Below are positions 46,061-57,667 of a DNA stretch of 64,000 bases, one piece after another (position 1 is the first letter of the stretch; each line of letters opens with the position of its first letter). The stretch spans positions 1,612,001 to 1,676,000 of the forward strand of contig JAJHZJ010000251.1 in assembly GCA_023548195.1 (NCBI GenBank). The letters are read 5' to 3'. The notes beneath the pieces are model-generated. The model made no database searches. It worked only from the letters and a program-made list of their open reading frames with translations, and was not told the DNA's origin. Made by a program: the position numbers and the translations under genes. The DNA is from Bettongia penicillata ogilbyi. Taxonomy: Eukaryota > Chordata > Mammalia > Diprotodontia > Potoroidae.

Positions 46061-46624
46061 TGGTCACAAGGAGATATGATGTTCCTTGGAGTGGAAACCA
46101 AGAGGTTTACTTGGAAAGTTCTGAGCCCTAAATAAAGGTTTCCAGAGTAGTTTGTTACTCAATTTTTAGAAAACTTCATAAGTACTTTATAGAGAGAGAA
46201 TGACTACTGAGGTTCTAGGGTTCTAGAATTATGGATTGCCTTGATAACATGCGTTTCTTATATCTGTGCCTCACAAACAATTATACTTAATGTTCATATC
46301 TACTATTTCCCCTTCTTGAGCTTCTGGCATATTTCTGGGAGACTGTGTCCCTAGTATTGGGAAAAAAGACTCTGTTGCTACTATTCTTGTTTTGCCATTT
46401 GCTTTCAATAAAGGACTATATCTTTTCCGTTATTGTTGAAGGAAAGTGCTGATCGATAGGGGCTCAGAAACTAGTGTTTAGGGTGATATCTATCCAAAAT
46501 ATTACTCCTAGGTTCCTGGTAGTACTAAAATCCAACCATCTTGTGACTAAACAGTTCAGTGTTGATATGAGTTATGAAAATGAGTCCAAGATATATGGTG
46601 TGTAAGAATGAGTGGATGTTTTAC

Positions 46625-46868
46625 ACATACACACACACACATGTACACACACACACACCCTAATAAACACTTCAAAAGCCTCTCTCTATATATGTATATA
46701 TATGTGTGTGTATGTGTGTATACATATATACATACATATATGTGTATGTAGTATGTGTGTGTATATATGAATATATGTGCCTCACAGTAATTGTACTTTA
46801 TATATATATACATACATACACACACATGTATATATATAAACATATATACTTATGAACACACACATGAT
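46625..46868. repeat. Compound CA/TA/TG microsatellite region
   Basis: CA runs (46625-46660), then TATA/TGTG runs (46685-46770), then TA/CA runs (46800-46865). Long Tyr/Ile/Cys/Val frames are artefacts. Confidence 0.9.
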
Positions 46869-47890
46869 ATAATACAAGATAAACTTAAAATACCTGAGGA
46901 AATTTACACTATTTGTGGACTCTTTAGAGATTATGGAGTGATAGCAAGAAATTTCCAAATGGTTACATATAGAAGTATAATTCCTAAAAGACAAAATATT
47001 AAGAATGATTTTAGAATAGAAATTAAAGCTCTCAAAATATAATTTAAAAACAAATACCATTAGGTGTGGAGAAATACATGCTTAAGAATCTTTTCAAATA
47101 AGTAAAAGCTCTGCCAGAGAGGATAGATTTAAAATACAAAAATACTGGAGTGTGGAAGATTTTGCAGAAGAAAACAATCAACATGTTAAAAACAAACCAA
47201 AAACCTAAGAATTCTACACAGAACAAAACTACTAACTATATTAGCTAACATCAAAATTGTTGATCTACCAAAAGAATATATCACATCAGAAAATCTGAAC
47301 ACTCAAATTCAGGAACTAATACAGAAAAACTGTGTAAAGTTGTTCAGTACAGAAAAAAAAGGATTTACTGCCTCAAATAATTAAACTTAGCTATCATTTT
47401 TCTAAAAAAAAATACATTTTCTCCATTGAGAGAATGTATAGTTTGCTGTCAAGAAAAATAAATAAAACCTGAGCCCCATATTTAAACTCCCTGTTTAAGG
47501 GTTAAATTTAACAATTTCAGTGGCATATACCAAATTTTGTGAGTAGATGGAGAATGGAGGGAGAGGCATCTTTATATTAGAAGGAAAGGCAATTTAAGTG
47601 TCACAGGATTATTCTTACAGGTAGAAGAAACTACTCAAAGAAATGGAGTAATTCATTCCAAAAAAATAGAGGAGTTCCAACTGCAACTCCAAATAAACGA
47701 TAAGAAAATATACCTTAGCAATGCTAAGATGGATAACCAATGAAAAAAGCATATCTACTCATGACATGAGAAATATTGAGCCATTGTTGGCAAAATAAGA
47801 ATTACAACAATAAAAAAGGAGGGATGAACAGATTGTTTAATTTGTAAACGCTAACCATAATAAAACATTAAATAATACATTTTTTTTTAT
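46869..47890 (+). other. A-rich, strand-asymmetric segment, possibly a decayed retroelement
   Basis: About 1 kb with strong A over T excess on the plus strand. Short Lys/Asn/Glu/Ile-rich frames occur, e.g. VDLPKEYITSENLNTQIQEL near 47258-47320. The bias resembles L1-type coding strands, but no diagnostic motif is visible. Confidence 0.35.
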
Positions 47891-48059
47891 CTCATCTTCA
47901 TAGCTCCCTTTTAAAGACAAGGATTGTGAAAAGGAACACTAAGACTGAAAAAGACCAAAAGTTGTTAAAAATTTTTAAAGGACTTAACTTAGGAGAAACA
48001 AAGGAAAAAGAGTTAAAATGAATTTCATGATCTAAATAAATTCCCTGACTCTCTACAGG

Positions 48060-48195
48060 TGAATGTATGTGTATAAAAGTAAATGTGAGCACATACATAA
48101 AATTGTATATGCATGTATGCCTATATACACATATGCACATGTGTCTGACTATACACATGTGCTGTATCATATATGTATAATATATATGTGGTTTG
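48060..48195. repeat. TACA/TATG-rich low-complexity tract
   Basis: Imperfect CATA, TGTA and CACA words. Confidence 0.75.
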
Positions 48196-48239
48196 ACAAC
48201 ATTAATTTTCATGTTTGAAAAGACTAATTAACCCTCATT

Positions 48240-48345
48240 AGGTTAAAGTTCCCTACTGTCAGGAATCATTTATTTTGTCCTTCAAGGCATAATACCTTGA
48301 ATATAGTGACTGTTTAATGAATGTTTATTGAATTAAATTGACCCT
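48240..48345 (+). repeat. L2 LINE 3'-terminus fragment
   Basis: 'aaagttccctactgtcagga' then 'tgtttaatgaatgtttattg' is an L2-like ending. Confidence 0.5.
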
Positions 48346-48482
48346 AGAAATCTGATTCCCTATCTTTCTATTAATGAACCCAATCATGCATTTTCATTAC
48401 TAAGTTTTTTGATGTGTGACATTTTTGGATAGTAAAATTTTATTTAATTACTTGAATATTTTTAAAAAATTTGTTAATGTTA

Positions 48483-48505
48483 TATATATATATATATATA
48501 TATAG
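48483..48505. repeat. (TA)n microsatellite
   Basis: Eleven TA units. Confidence 0.9.
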
Positions 48506-48739
48506 ACTCAGAGAACATTAAGTATTTATCTACAGAATAATATTTGTATGCCTGATCATTGGAGGTTGGGTAGTACAGGAGATATAAACCTAACTGTTGT
48601 TAGTCAAGTTCCTTTTGTCTTTTAGTGTTCTAGGCAAATCTCTCACACTGTAAGTAGGAGAGCAGGTATGAGTCTGTCTTTATAGAGAGAGTTCCTCACT
48701 GAGCTCTCTTTACCACTGACATCACAGATCTAGACAAAA

Positions 48740-48930
48740 TATATGCATGTTCATGGAGCTGTACATGCATGCATACATGGAAATACATTTGTAAATGAAG
48801 ACATAAGTATTTATATGCATCTGTTGTATGTGTATGCACACATGTATATCACATGCATAAGGACAAGGATGTCCATATATGTATGTGAAAGTATATATGT
48901 GCATTATATGTGTACACACATATATTTACA
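48740..48930. repeat. CATG/TGTA low-complexity tract
   Basis: Palindrome-rich CATG, ATGCAT and TACA words. Both strands give His/Tyr/Met/Cys-rich frames. Confidence 0.75.
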
Positions 48931-49119
48931 AATTTAAAATATGGCATCATAGATCTAAACATAGAAGAATCAGAATCCAATCCCATCACTTTACAGATGA
49001 GAACATTTAACATATAATTGTATATTTTTGTGATGCATTTGATACACACCTTCTCCCATGTTTTAGAATTTTCTTGAAGAAAGTATTGTGATGTATAGGC
49101 ACAACTTTCATTATATTAT

Positions 49120-49400
49120 ATATCATTTTGGATTTCTGCACCATATTTCTCCAAATTGTTTTTGACCATCCTACTCTAATCTCATCTTTGTGTTGAAGTC
49201 ACCAAGCAATAAGGTACATGTTAATTCAGTTCATTGTAAAAATTCTCTTATTCCACATACTCTGCAACTGGTGTTGGCATGAACACTATAATTGTTTTCA
49301 TGGTATTCTTTTTGTAAATACACTGCAACATGAGATGATCAAATATCCCATGAAATTATATTTCATGTTGTCTTTGGATATATAATAAAAGCAGTTCCTC
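49120..49400 (-). mobile_element. Endonuclease-like LINE fragment (RTE/BovB-like), antisense
   Basis: On the minus strand, frames give TIIVFMPTPVAEY, then FYNELN, then LLGDFNTKM. This is the usual APE-endonuclease order (v..YAPT, FY..L, LLGDFNAK). It is broken by frameshifts. The clade is tentative; the best match in this window is LLGDFNAKVDTDYQT at about 52265. Confidence 0.55.
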
Positions 49401-49579
49401 TAAGGCCTTTATTTATCTCTTCCATGAAAACCTGTGAAATATTCAACCTTTAATTCATAATGGAACTGCAAAGATTGGTTTTATTCAGTTCCCTTAGGAG
49501 TATTTTCACTTATTTGTCAGTGGACAAGACTCTTACCTGTACAGTTCCAACAACTAAATTAATGTTTAAAAAGAAACTC

Positions 49580-49868
49580 TTTTATCATTTCTTCTTTTTC
49601 TCTTAATTCTTTTCCTTCTTTCTTTCCTCCCTATTTTTCTCTTTCCCTCTGCTACTGTCTTTTCTCCCTTCCTCCCTCTTTCCTTTAATTTTCTTTTGTT
49701 TTCTTTCATTTCTCCTTTCTTTACTTCCATTTTCTCTTCCTTTCTTTTACCCTTCTTTCCACTTTCTCTTTTTCTCTCTTCCTTGCTTTTTATTTCTCAC
49801 TTTTCTCTTTTATTCTCTCTTTCTCTTCTCCTTTTTTTCCTTTCATTTTATTTCTGTTTTTCTTTCTT
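49580..49868 (-). repeat. Long polypyrimidine tract
   Basis: About 290 bp of C/T with few purines on the plus strand (TTTC, CTTT, CCTT words). Irregular rather than a simple repeat. The Phe/Ser/Leu frame over it (49696-49935) is an artefact. Confidence 0.85.
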
Positions 49869-50829
49869 CCAAATGAATGTTGGGGTCATCCTTCCTCATA
49901 CTTCCCATAGTTTATCCTCTTTAATGTTTCACTAGAAAATAAAGAGGCTATTTGCTGATAGTTCCCTTTTCTCCCATAATTTTTATTTCATAGCCCTCAA
50001 ATGACTTCTCCAAGTATTTCCTCCTTAATCACTATCTTACATTAAGAAGTGGTCCATCTTTTTCAAAAAGCAACCCTCTCTACCTGCACACATGATCCCA
50101 TTCCTGTCTTCTCAAGCAGATTGCAACATCTATCTTCTTTACTCTCTCACTAATCTCTGTTTATAGAATGTCTCCTTGGTACTTACAAACAAGGCCATAT
50201 CTTCCCCTTTGTCAAAAAAATACCTACTGGGGTACAGCTATCTTTTCTCCTCATTTTCCATGAGGGTAAATATATAAAAATCAAAAAGATGCCGATACTT
50301 CTCATATTGGGCTATGAGGAAGTCATATCAAATTTTGAACCTTCCTCTTCTGGATCATTGATGTATCAATAGCATCACAGTTTGCTTTTTTTTTTTTTCA
50401 TTTTTGCAGAATGTGAGAGGAAATTGTAAACAAGTAGCTAAGCTATGGGGAATGGCCCTATAATAGATGCTGTTCCTACTAAAATCCCAAACAAACCTTA
50501 ATCAATCACATCATACGTTAGGATAGTAAAAAGTACAAACCACTTCGTGCTGCAAAAAAGTTAACACCTACTGAATACCCATCAAAACATAATTCATCCA
50601 CTTACTAAATTATTTATCAAAACCACCCATCAAATTATTTATTTATTCATTACCATCTAATATTTATTTATTTATTAAAGGATCGCTTTTCATAAATGAA
50701 CAGTTAACAGGTCCTGATACTATAGATACAGACCTCACAATAGTCTAATGAAATTAACAAATATATTGAACTGAAGCTCTACTATCAGCACCAAAAGAAT
50801 ACTTGCTCCAAATTGCCTATCTAGACAAT
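49869..50829. other. Unassigned intergenic DNA
   Basis: No gene recognised. A TTTA-rich stretch lies at 50625-50685 (ATTTATTTATT words) and a T-run at 50386-50398. Confidence 0.5.
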
Positions 50830-50945
50830 ACAAAAAGAATTGATAAGCACTTTCTTTGTGCCTGGTATTTTGCTGAGTTCTGGGGATGAAAAAGCATAAA
50901 AACACTCCCTGGCTTCAAGGAGCATGTATTCAAAGTTCAGAGCGT
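50830..50945 (+). repeat. Ancient interspersed repeat (same family as 45944)
   Basis: 'gctgagttctggggatgaaa' and 'ctggcttcaaggagcatgta' parallel the equivalent words at 45955-46010 and 57085-57140. Confidence 0.5.
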
Positions 50946-51059
50946 ATGGGAATTCAGGGACGTCTGGTAACTCTGATGTGAAGACTGCCAAGCCCTTTCC
51001 AGGACTGCTCATTGGCTTTTGGTGTCCACCTAATTCTCACCTCTGACTTCAAGAAGCTA

Positions 51060-51430
51060 TAACATGAGTATTGGCCATATCCCAACAAAACATTTCAGCA
51101 GTCAAGCTAAATATGGTTGAAGGTAATCAAAGGGTCTTGAACACAATAGTGAGTTAGGTGGATGTCTACGCCACGTATGTGAAGATGTCCCCAAAGCCCA
51201 AAGGGCAGATGAGAACAATTTGTTCCAATAGCTCTGAAGGAGGCTAAAGAAGGTGCTATGGAGGACTTAGAGCTTGGATAGATATTGAAGAGATCAAGGT
51301 CATCCACCGCATCGCAAGCCATCACTAGGTATCTTGACTTTTGTCTTGCCACTGGAATTTAATGACTTTGGAAGAAAGAATAAGGTCAAGGACTTTGTGC
51401 AACTCTGTCTCACTTAAATGCAATCTCTAC
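51060..51430 (+). repeat. RTE-tailed mosaic SINE, 3' part truncated or decayed
   Basis: Parallel to 2080-2460: 'gtcaagctaaatatggttga', 'agaacaatttgttccaatag', 'cttttgtcttgccactgga' and 'ctttgtgcaactctgtctca'. The tail 'cctcttc..aaaggac' is not visible. It lies about 400 bp upstream of the RTE LINE. Confidence 0.75.
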
Positions 51431-51834
51431 ATGAATCAAAAGTCATCACCCACATATAATTATCATTTTTGCCTGCCTCAAAGTCCTATGGTGAAAGGCA
51501 AATAATGAAACAGCAGGTGGGGATATACTGGGAACCATAGTCACAAATCTGTACACAGGTGACCCAGGCCATAGGATTATTTTCTCACAGGAATGAAGCA
51601 ACAATGGAACTTGGCAGCCATCTGAGATTCTGAGAAGCATTTAAAAACACACACACACACACTTCTCATCTTCTGGATTGGGACTAGAAAAGAAGGGACT
51701 AGAAAAAGTTCCCTAAAAATTGGCTTCTTCAATTAACCTAATCCTGACCTGCTTATCCTGGTAGGGTGTGGATGCAATCCCACCTTGTAATCAAAACACA
51801 AAAACCTGTACAAAAACTTTTGCAAAGATGATTC

Positions 51835-54627
51835 CATTGACCATTGGTAGATGGAATGTATGCACACTTATGGACAATGCAAAATTCAGTTAACCTGAAA
51901 GATGAACAGGTCTTGATGTAAGAGAACTTCGAAGATATCATTGAAAAAAGTTGCAAACAAAGGCCAACTAACCAAGTCAGAGCTGGATACATATTTTTTT
52001 TTTCCTGGAGTAGTTACAGTGATAGGGAGTACTATGGTGTTGGTGTAGGTTTCAAAATCAAAATTAATCTAGCTGACAAGCTTGCATGCCTCCCAAAAGG
52101 AGGAAATGACTGGATCATGGTAATACGATTGACACTTGCAGAAAGATGCCATACTACTATCAACAATGTCTATGGTCCCAAAACAATGAACCCTGATGAG
52201 GTCAAAGAAAAAATTTTGAAGACTTGGTGACCATCATCATGTGCTGAAAGAAGATAAACTTGTATTACTGGGTGACTTTAATGCCAAAGTAGACACAGAC
52301 TATCAAACATGAGAGGTAAACTTTGGGAGGAATGGAATTGGGAAAAATCGCAGTCATGATTACTAACTACTAAAGACTTGTACATCCCATGATCTTCTCA
52401 TTGCCAATACTCTTTTCCACTTATTTAAACACAATAAAACTTCAGGGATGCACCCTGGTAGCTAGTCCTAAGCTATGTCCTAGTAAGAAGAAACAGATAG
52501 GAGATGTGAGTGACTAAGGCTTATGTGTGGTGCAGAATGATGGACCAATTCCAGACTTATTATCTTCGAATTAAACATTTAAATTCGACAAGGCAGTGGG
52601 CTCCAATGCAATAATACCAGAAGACAACATCAACAGATTAGAGATCTCCTTCTAGCATGAACATTTTGGAGGGAAAGGTGGCACACAGTTGGCACAGTGG
52701 AACAGAAAGGTAATGGGCAAATTTTAGGGATTTAGTGTACAATACTGCATATGCCCATCTGGTCCAGAACACTTAAAAACATTAAGATTGTCTTGATAAA
52801 AATGATAGAGAAGTTGAGAAGCTGCTAAATAAAAAAAAAAAAAAGAGAATTTTTTTTCTACCAGCAAGATAGTTTGTCTATCTCTAAGAAGTCAGTGTTT
52901 AACTTTATTAAAAGTAAAGTGCAAGCAAAGCTTAGAGAGATGAAAAACTCAGTAAGTGGGCACATGAAATTCAGTTTTATGCTGATAGCAATATTAGCTT
53001 TTATGACACCCTGAAGGCTGTTTATGGGCCGAACGTCTATGGTTCTCCACCACTCAGTGTTGGTGGAGCAACATTGATCAGTGATAAGGACATGCTCCTG
53101 GAAAGATGGCCGGAATACTTCCATAATGTCCTCAACAGATGTTGAAGATATTGATACTATACCTCAGGTTGAAGTCAATCCCTATCTAGCCAAACTTCCA
53201 ACTAAAGAAGAAGTTTTGAATGTCATTAGACTCCTCCTGTGTGGCAAAACTCCTCGTGCTGATTCTATTTCAGGTGAGATTTAAAAGGTGGTGTAGTGGA
53301 AGGTTGACTCCACTATTTATAAAAACTGACTGAAATCTTCTAGGTTGTATAGGCAGAGGAAGTTATCCCCTAGGAGTTCAAGGATGCCTCCACTTTCCAT
53401 CTGTATAAAAGAAAAGGAAATAGGTTTTCTTGTGATAGTCACAGGGTGGATCCCTCTCAATCATTGCCAGCAAGAGTCTTGTCAGAGTCCTCTTTAATAG
53501 GCCGATTTCACTTGGAAGATGGTCATCTATACAAAAGCTTCAGAAAGGGTCGAGAAATGGTTGATATACTGGTTGGTGCTTGACAACTTCAAGGAAACTT
53601 CCAGGAGCAGAACAGAGTTATATGTACAACATTCATCATTGTGAGCAAGGCTTTTGATACTGTCAGCTGTGATGGCCTTTGGAAGACCATGGAAAAAATT
53701 TGGTTGCCCAGAGAAGTTCTTAAGTAATGTATACTAGTTTTATGATACATGCTTTCATGGATGATACTCTTGTGCTTTCAAAGTCAACAATAGAATAAAA
53801 TAGGGCTGTGTGTGGAAGCTTGTTCCCATGCATTTTATTTTTTATTTATTCATTTATTTATGTTTTTTATGAGATTTTATTTTTATTATTTTACATATAT
53901 TTATTTTATATAGTATTTTATTTTCCCCCAGTTAAATGTCAAGAAAATTTTTAGCATTCATTTTTACCAAATTTTGAGATCCAAATTTTTCTCCCTCTCT
54001 TCTCTCTTCTGAAAATGATAGACAGCTTGATATGACTTATACATGTGCTATCATGTAAAAACATGTCCATATTAGTCACAGTTGTGAAAGAAGACGTAGA
54101 TCAAAAGGAAAAAATGAAAAAGAATAAAGTAAGTGAAAAAATGTTTCTATCTATATTCAGAGACCATCAGTTTTTATCTGGATATGGATAGCATTTTCCT
54201 TCAAGAGAATTACCAAACATTCAAGCCCTACTGCAGAGAACCCAACTAAGATGGGCTGGCCATGTTGTTGAAATATCATATGTGCACTTGTCTCAACATA
54301 TTACAGAAAATTCACACAAGTCAAGTGCTTCCATGGTGATCAGAAGAAACAATACAAGGTTGCTCTTAAGGTTTCACTGAAGAACTTTGGACTTGACTGT
54401 GTGACATGGCTGACACTCACATAGCACCACTACGTATGGTGTGCACACATCAAAGAAAATACTATGTTCTATGAGCAAAGCAGAATCATAGTAACTCAAA
54501 AGAAACATGAGATTCACAGATTTAGAGACATCTCCACTCCAAATGTTCATATGGTGTATTTGTGCCAGAGCTGTGGTAGAGCCTCTCAAGTTCATATTGG
54601 TTTGATCAGCCACAGTTAGACACAAGT
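51835..54627 (+). pseudogene. RTE ORF2 (endonuclease-reverse transcriptase), decayed
   Basis: Endonuclease: WNVCTLMDNAKF near 51850 and LLGDFNAKVDTDYQT near 52265. Pre-RT: IPQVEVNPYLAKLPTKEEVL with IRLLLCGKTPRADSISGEI, 53155-53283. RT: SKAFDTVSCDGLWKTMEKIW near 53650 and a GCV motif followed by VPMHF near 53815. C-terminal: IQALLQRTQLRWAGHVVEI near 54212 and CQSCGRASQVHIGLISHS near 54565, a C2H2-like unit usual at the RTE ORF end. Many stops; not functional. RT motif C lies in the missing part. Confidence 0.82.
53840..54206 (-). mobile_element. L1 3'-end fragment, antisense, inside the RTE LINE
   Basis: Plus-strand reading: T-rich end, 'ttttaccaaattttgagatc', 'tacatgtgctatcatgtaaa', 'gaaagaagacgtagatcaaa', and 'ggatatggatagcattttcc', the reverse of L1 3' UTR words such as 'atgttatccatatctagaga' at 12320. 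No RTE coding sequence remains between the flanks to join directly, so a deletion accompanied or preceded the insertion. Confidence 0.65.
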
Positions 54628-54689
54628 ACCTTGACACCCATATAGTGATGTTATTTGGTCCACTTCAGGCATGAAGGACAACAACCTAC

Positions 54690-56715
54690 TATTTGAGAAG
54701 CAGAGAAAAACTCACAAAAGGCAGATGGAAGCCTAAAATATTGTGTGTGTTCATATGTGTGTGTTGAGGGAGGAGCAAGGTGGAAACCCTACACAGTAGT
54801 ACGGTGTCAAAAAAGAGCCTGGAAGACAATGAAATTTGGCCAATCTAGACTCCTTTCCAGAATGGAAGTCTTGGAATGAGCTCACCAATGTCAGAGCAGG
54901 TCAGGCATGATGCACTGATATCTATTGCAGTGTGAAGATGCTGCAGATACCGAGGAAAGTTCCAGTGAGGGATGGCAGCTGAACTATGGTGTCAAAGCTG
55001 AGAAAGTCAAAAGCACAACTAGTAAGGGAATGCTTACCTTGGCATAACAATAAACATTTAGGAGCTATGTATCTAATATATATATATAAGCATAATTAAT
55101 ACTCATAATGTTATATGCTACATGGAACAAAAAGCTTTTTATCATGTATAAACCTAGGAGAAGCAATTAAAATTGCACAGTAACTGGATGATATACATAT
55201 CAATGCTTCTGTTACTGGAGTTGTATCAAAGATACATTGAGTTTATAGTGTAGATTCCAATTTAAAAAAAAAAAATCAGTTCCATCTCTCTCTCCACTGA
55301 TTTTTGCCTACTTTTCATCCTTCTATCCTTTTAGGTTGCTAGATTGTCTCCTACATGTATGCTTTCTAAGTATATGATGTTTTATCCAGTGCATCCTTTT
55401 TTATAAGATCATCCAAAACCAGGTTTCTGTCATGGTATTCATTTCATCAAATCTCAGTGACATTCAGGAGGTCAATGATAACTATATTATGATCATAGAA
55501 TGAATAAAGCAATGAAATAAAATTAAGATTGAACATTATTATCACGAGTTTTAATTTTAGTATGTGAAATTAAAAAAAAAAATCAAAGAATTTCACATCC
55601 CAGCAACTGACTTTAACACTGTTACTGAGTGGAATTTATAGAAGATGAACCTGTCCTAGATCTCTATTCAAGTGGTTTTTAATTCCCAAAGGAAAGTAGT
55701 TTCATCAGTGAGTCTAGCTGATTTTGTGGACTAAAAGGGACTGCCAAGTACTTTTTTTCAGAGAGCTTAGATTGTTGATATTGAAAGATTATTTATATCA
55801 AAATAATTTTGATAAAGTTTCATAGTATTTTCCCATTACATACAGATCTACAAAACAAACATTTGCTTTCTTAATTTATTGAGTAACAATACTCATCTGA
55901 GTAATGCACAAAATAAAAGTTCCAAGTCAGAGAAAACATGAAAAAATGCACATACGTGACAAGCTGGTCTTCATCTTATTCCACATGGCTGAGATGGGAG
56001 GAAATTTTTGCTTTTTAACTAACACATTCCTTTGTCAGCAGGTATTGTGACTTAGATGTTAGATGTGTTTAAAATGGCTGATTTCCTGACTGCTACACAC
56101 CATTGACTTAGCCTCAGTAGAGTCCAAGCAAAAATGACTTGTACAGTGTTAGCATTCCTTCACAGTCAAAAGATTTTTAAAAAAGGAATTATTTGAAATA
56201 ACTTAATAACATCTCAGCTATAAGTCATTGCTCAGTGTGATGGAATGATTGTATCAGCTTCAACACAGAGTGTGCTGACTGGTTTAGAGAACTAAAGGTT
56301 TTTTTTTGTTGTTGCTGCTGTTTTTATTTTTTTTCTTTCTTGTTTTGAGTGTTGGAAATGTGGTAGCATAAAAAATTAGAGGAATTGAGGATCCAGTTTA
56401 GGTTTGCATAAATATAAAAATTTGGGAAAGTCTATACTGTGAAGGGTTGGTAATTTGTCGAATGTGTGATGACTGGGAGATTTTGCCATGCAGATTTCAC
56501 TGAATTTTGGTAGGTGAAGAATTATATTTTTCAAATAATTTCCTGAGACTCTTAAACTACTGGCATATTTTATATTGATATGAAAAAATATTAGCACAAA
56601 AGTTCTTACTATGTAGATTTTAAATATAAATGCACATAGGCATATTTATCCTGTCATTTCTGTCATGGAATCATTGTCATACGTTTTAGTGGAAACAAAT
56701 TTCATATTCATGCCA
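54690..56715. other. Unassigned AT-rich intergenic DNA
   Basis: No gene recognised over 2 kb. A-runs occur at 55262-55273 and 55571-55581, and a T-rich stretch at 56298-56343. 54780-55020 might still belong to the RTE/SINE complex, but I cannot show it. Confidence 0.5.
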
Positions 56716-56963
56716 TTGGGCAGGTAGGTGTCAAAGTGATTATAGCCTAGGTCTAGGGTCAGGAAGACTTATCTTCCTGAGTTCAAATTCAGACTCACAT
56801 ACTTACTAGTTGTGTGACCCTGGGCAAGTTACTTAACTCTCTTTGGCTCTGTTCCTCATCTATGAAATGAGCTGGGGAAGGAAAGAGCAAACCAAGTCCA
56901 GTATCTTTGCGAATAAAACTTTAAATGGGGTCATGAAGAGTTGTATACAACTAAAAAACAACA
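56716..56963 (+). repeat. tRNA-headed MIR-like SINE (WSINE/MAR1 type)
   Basis: 'gtcaggaagacttatcttcc', 'tgtgtgaccctgggcaagtt', 'gaaatgagctggggaaggaa' and 'ggggtcatgaagagttgta' give the complete sense order, ending in an A-rich tail. Confidence 0.85.
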
Positions 56964-57039
56964 TTCATGCCACCAAATCAAAGTTATTAATTTCAATTCT
57001 TTTATATTCCCAATTAGGAAAAAGTTCAGCTTAATTCAA

Positions 57040-57405
57040 TAAGCAACCATTAAATCTCTTCTGAGTATAAAGCGCTATACTAGATGATACAAAAAAAAAA
57101 ACAGAATGGAATAGCCCTTGTTTCAAGGAATTTCTGTTCTTCTGGGAGGAATCTATATATGCAAAGTTAAGGACATAGAAAATACATCAAAAATTATTCC
57201 AAGAGTGAAAAAGTGCTACAAAAATAGGTAATGTTTTTATGGAAGTGAGAGAAGAGGGTCAAGAGAATTTGGAAAAGTTTTTGTGGCACCAGAGGCAGAC
57301 TTTGAAGGAAACTGGGGATTCTATAAGGTAAGAATTAGAAAGGACAGTATTCCAGACCTGACCAAAGCACTTGTTCCAGACTTGTACAAAGTACTAGACA
57401 TGGGG
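57040..57405 (+). repeat. Ancient interspersed repeat (same family as 45944 and 50830)
   Basis: 'aaagcgctatactagatgat', 'gtttcaaggaatttctgttc', 'gcagactttgaaggaaactg' and 'gacagtattccagacctgac' give the longest copy of this unnamed family in the window. Confidence 0.5.
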
Positions 57406-57409
57406 GATG

Positions 57410-57667
57410 GAATAACAATGATAGTTAACATTTTTACACTATAATGTTTACTATGTACAAGCACTGTGCTAAGGGTAAACTTTATTGTCCTATTTGACTC
57501 TCATAACAACCTCTAGAGGTGTGTATCCTTACTTTACAGATGAAGAGACTATGACAAATAAATGACTTGCCAAGGATCACATAGTAAATATCTAAGATAG
57601 AATTGGAATGGAGGTCTTCCTGACTCCAGGCCCAGCGTTCTATTCACTGAACCACTGAGCTGCCTCC
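57410..57667 (-). repeat. MIR/THER1-type SINE
   Basis: Full antisense layout: 'ttactatgtacaagcactgt', 'ttactttacagatgaagaga', 'ccaaggatcacatagtaaat', 'ctgactccaggcccagcgtt' and 'ccactgagctgcctcc'. It is the best MIR-type copy in the window. Confidence 0.75.

Larger units (their letters stand above)
51780..54686 (+). mobile_element. RTE-type LINE, decayed, interrupted by an L1 3' end
   Basis: The region codes, in broken frames, for endonuclease, reverse transcriptase and a C-terminal zinc-finger-like piece. It ends 'ggtccacttcaggcatgaag' then 'gacaacaacc', the tail type shared with the mosaic SINEs. 53840-54206 holds an antisense L1 3' end, and several hundred bases of RTE coding sequence are missing there. 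Confidence 0.8.

Noticed and set aside
53081..53284. Host-gene exon
   Set aside because: The frame matches the pre-RT region of RTE LINEs and continues the order of that element on both sides.
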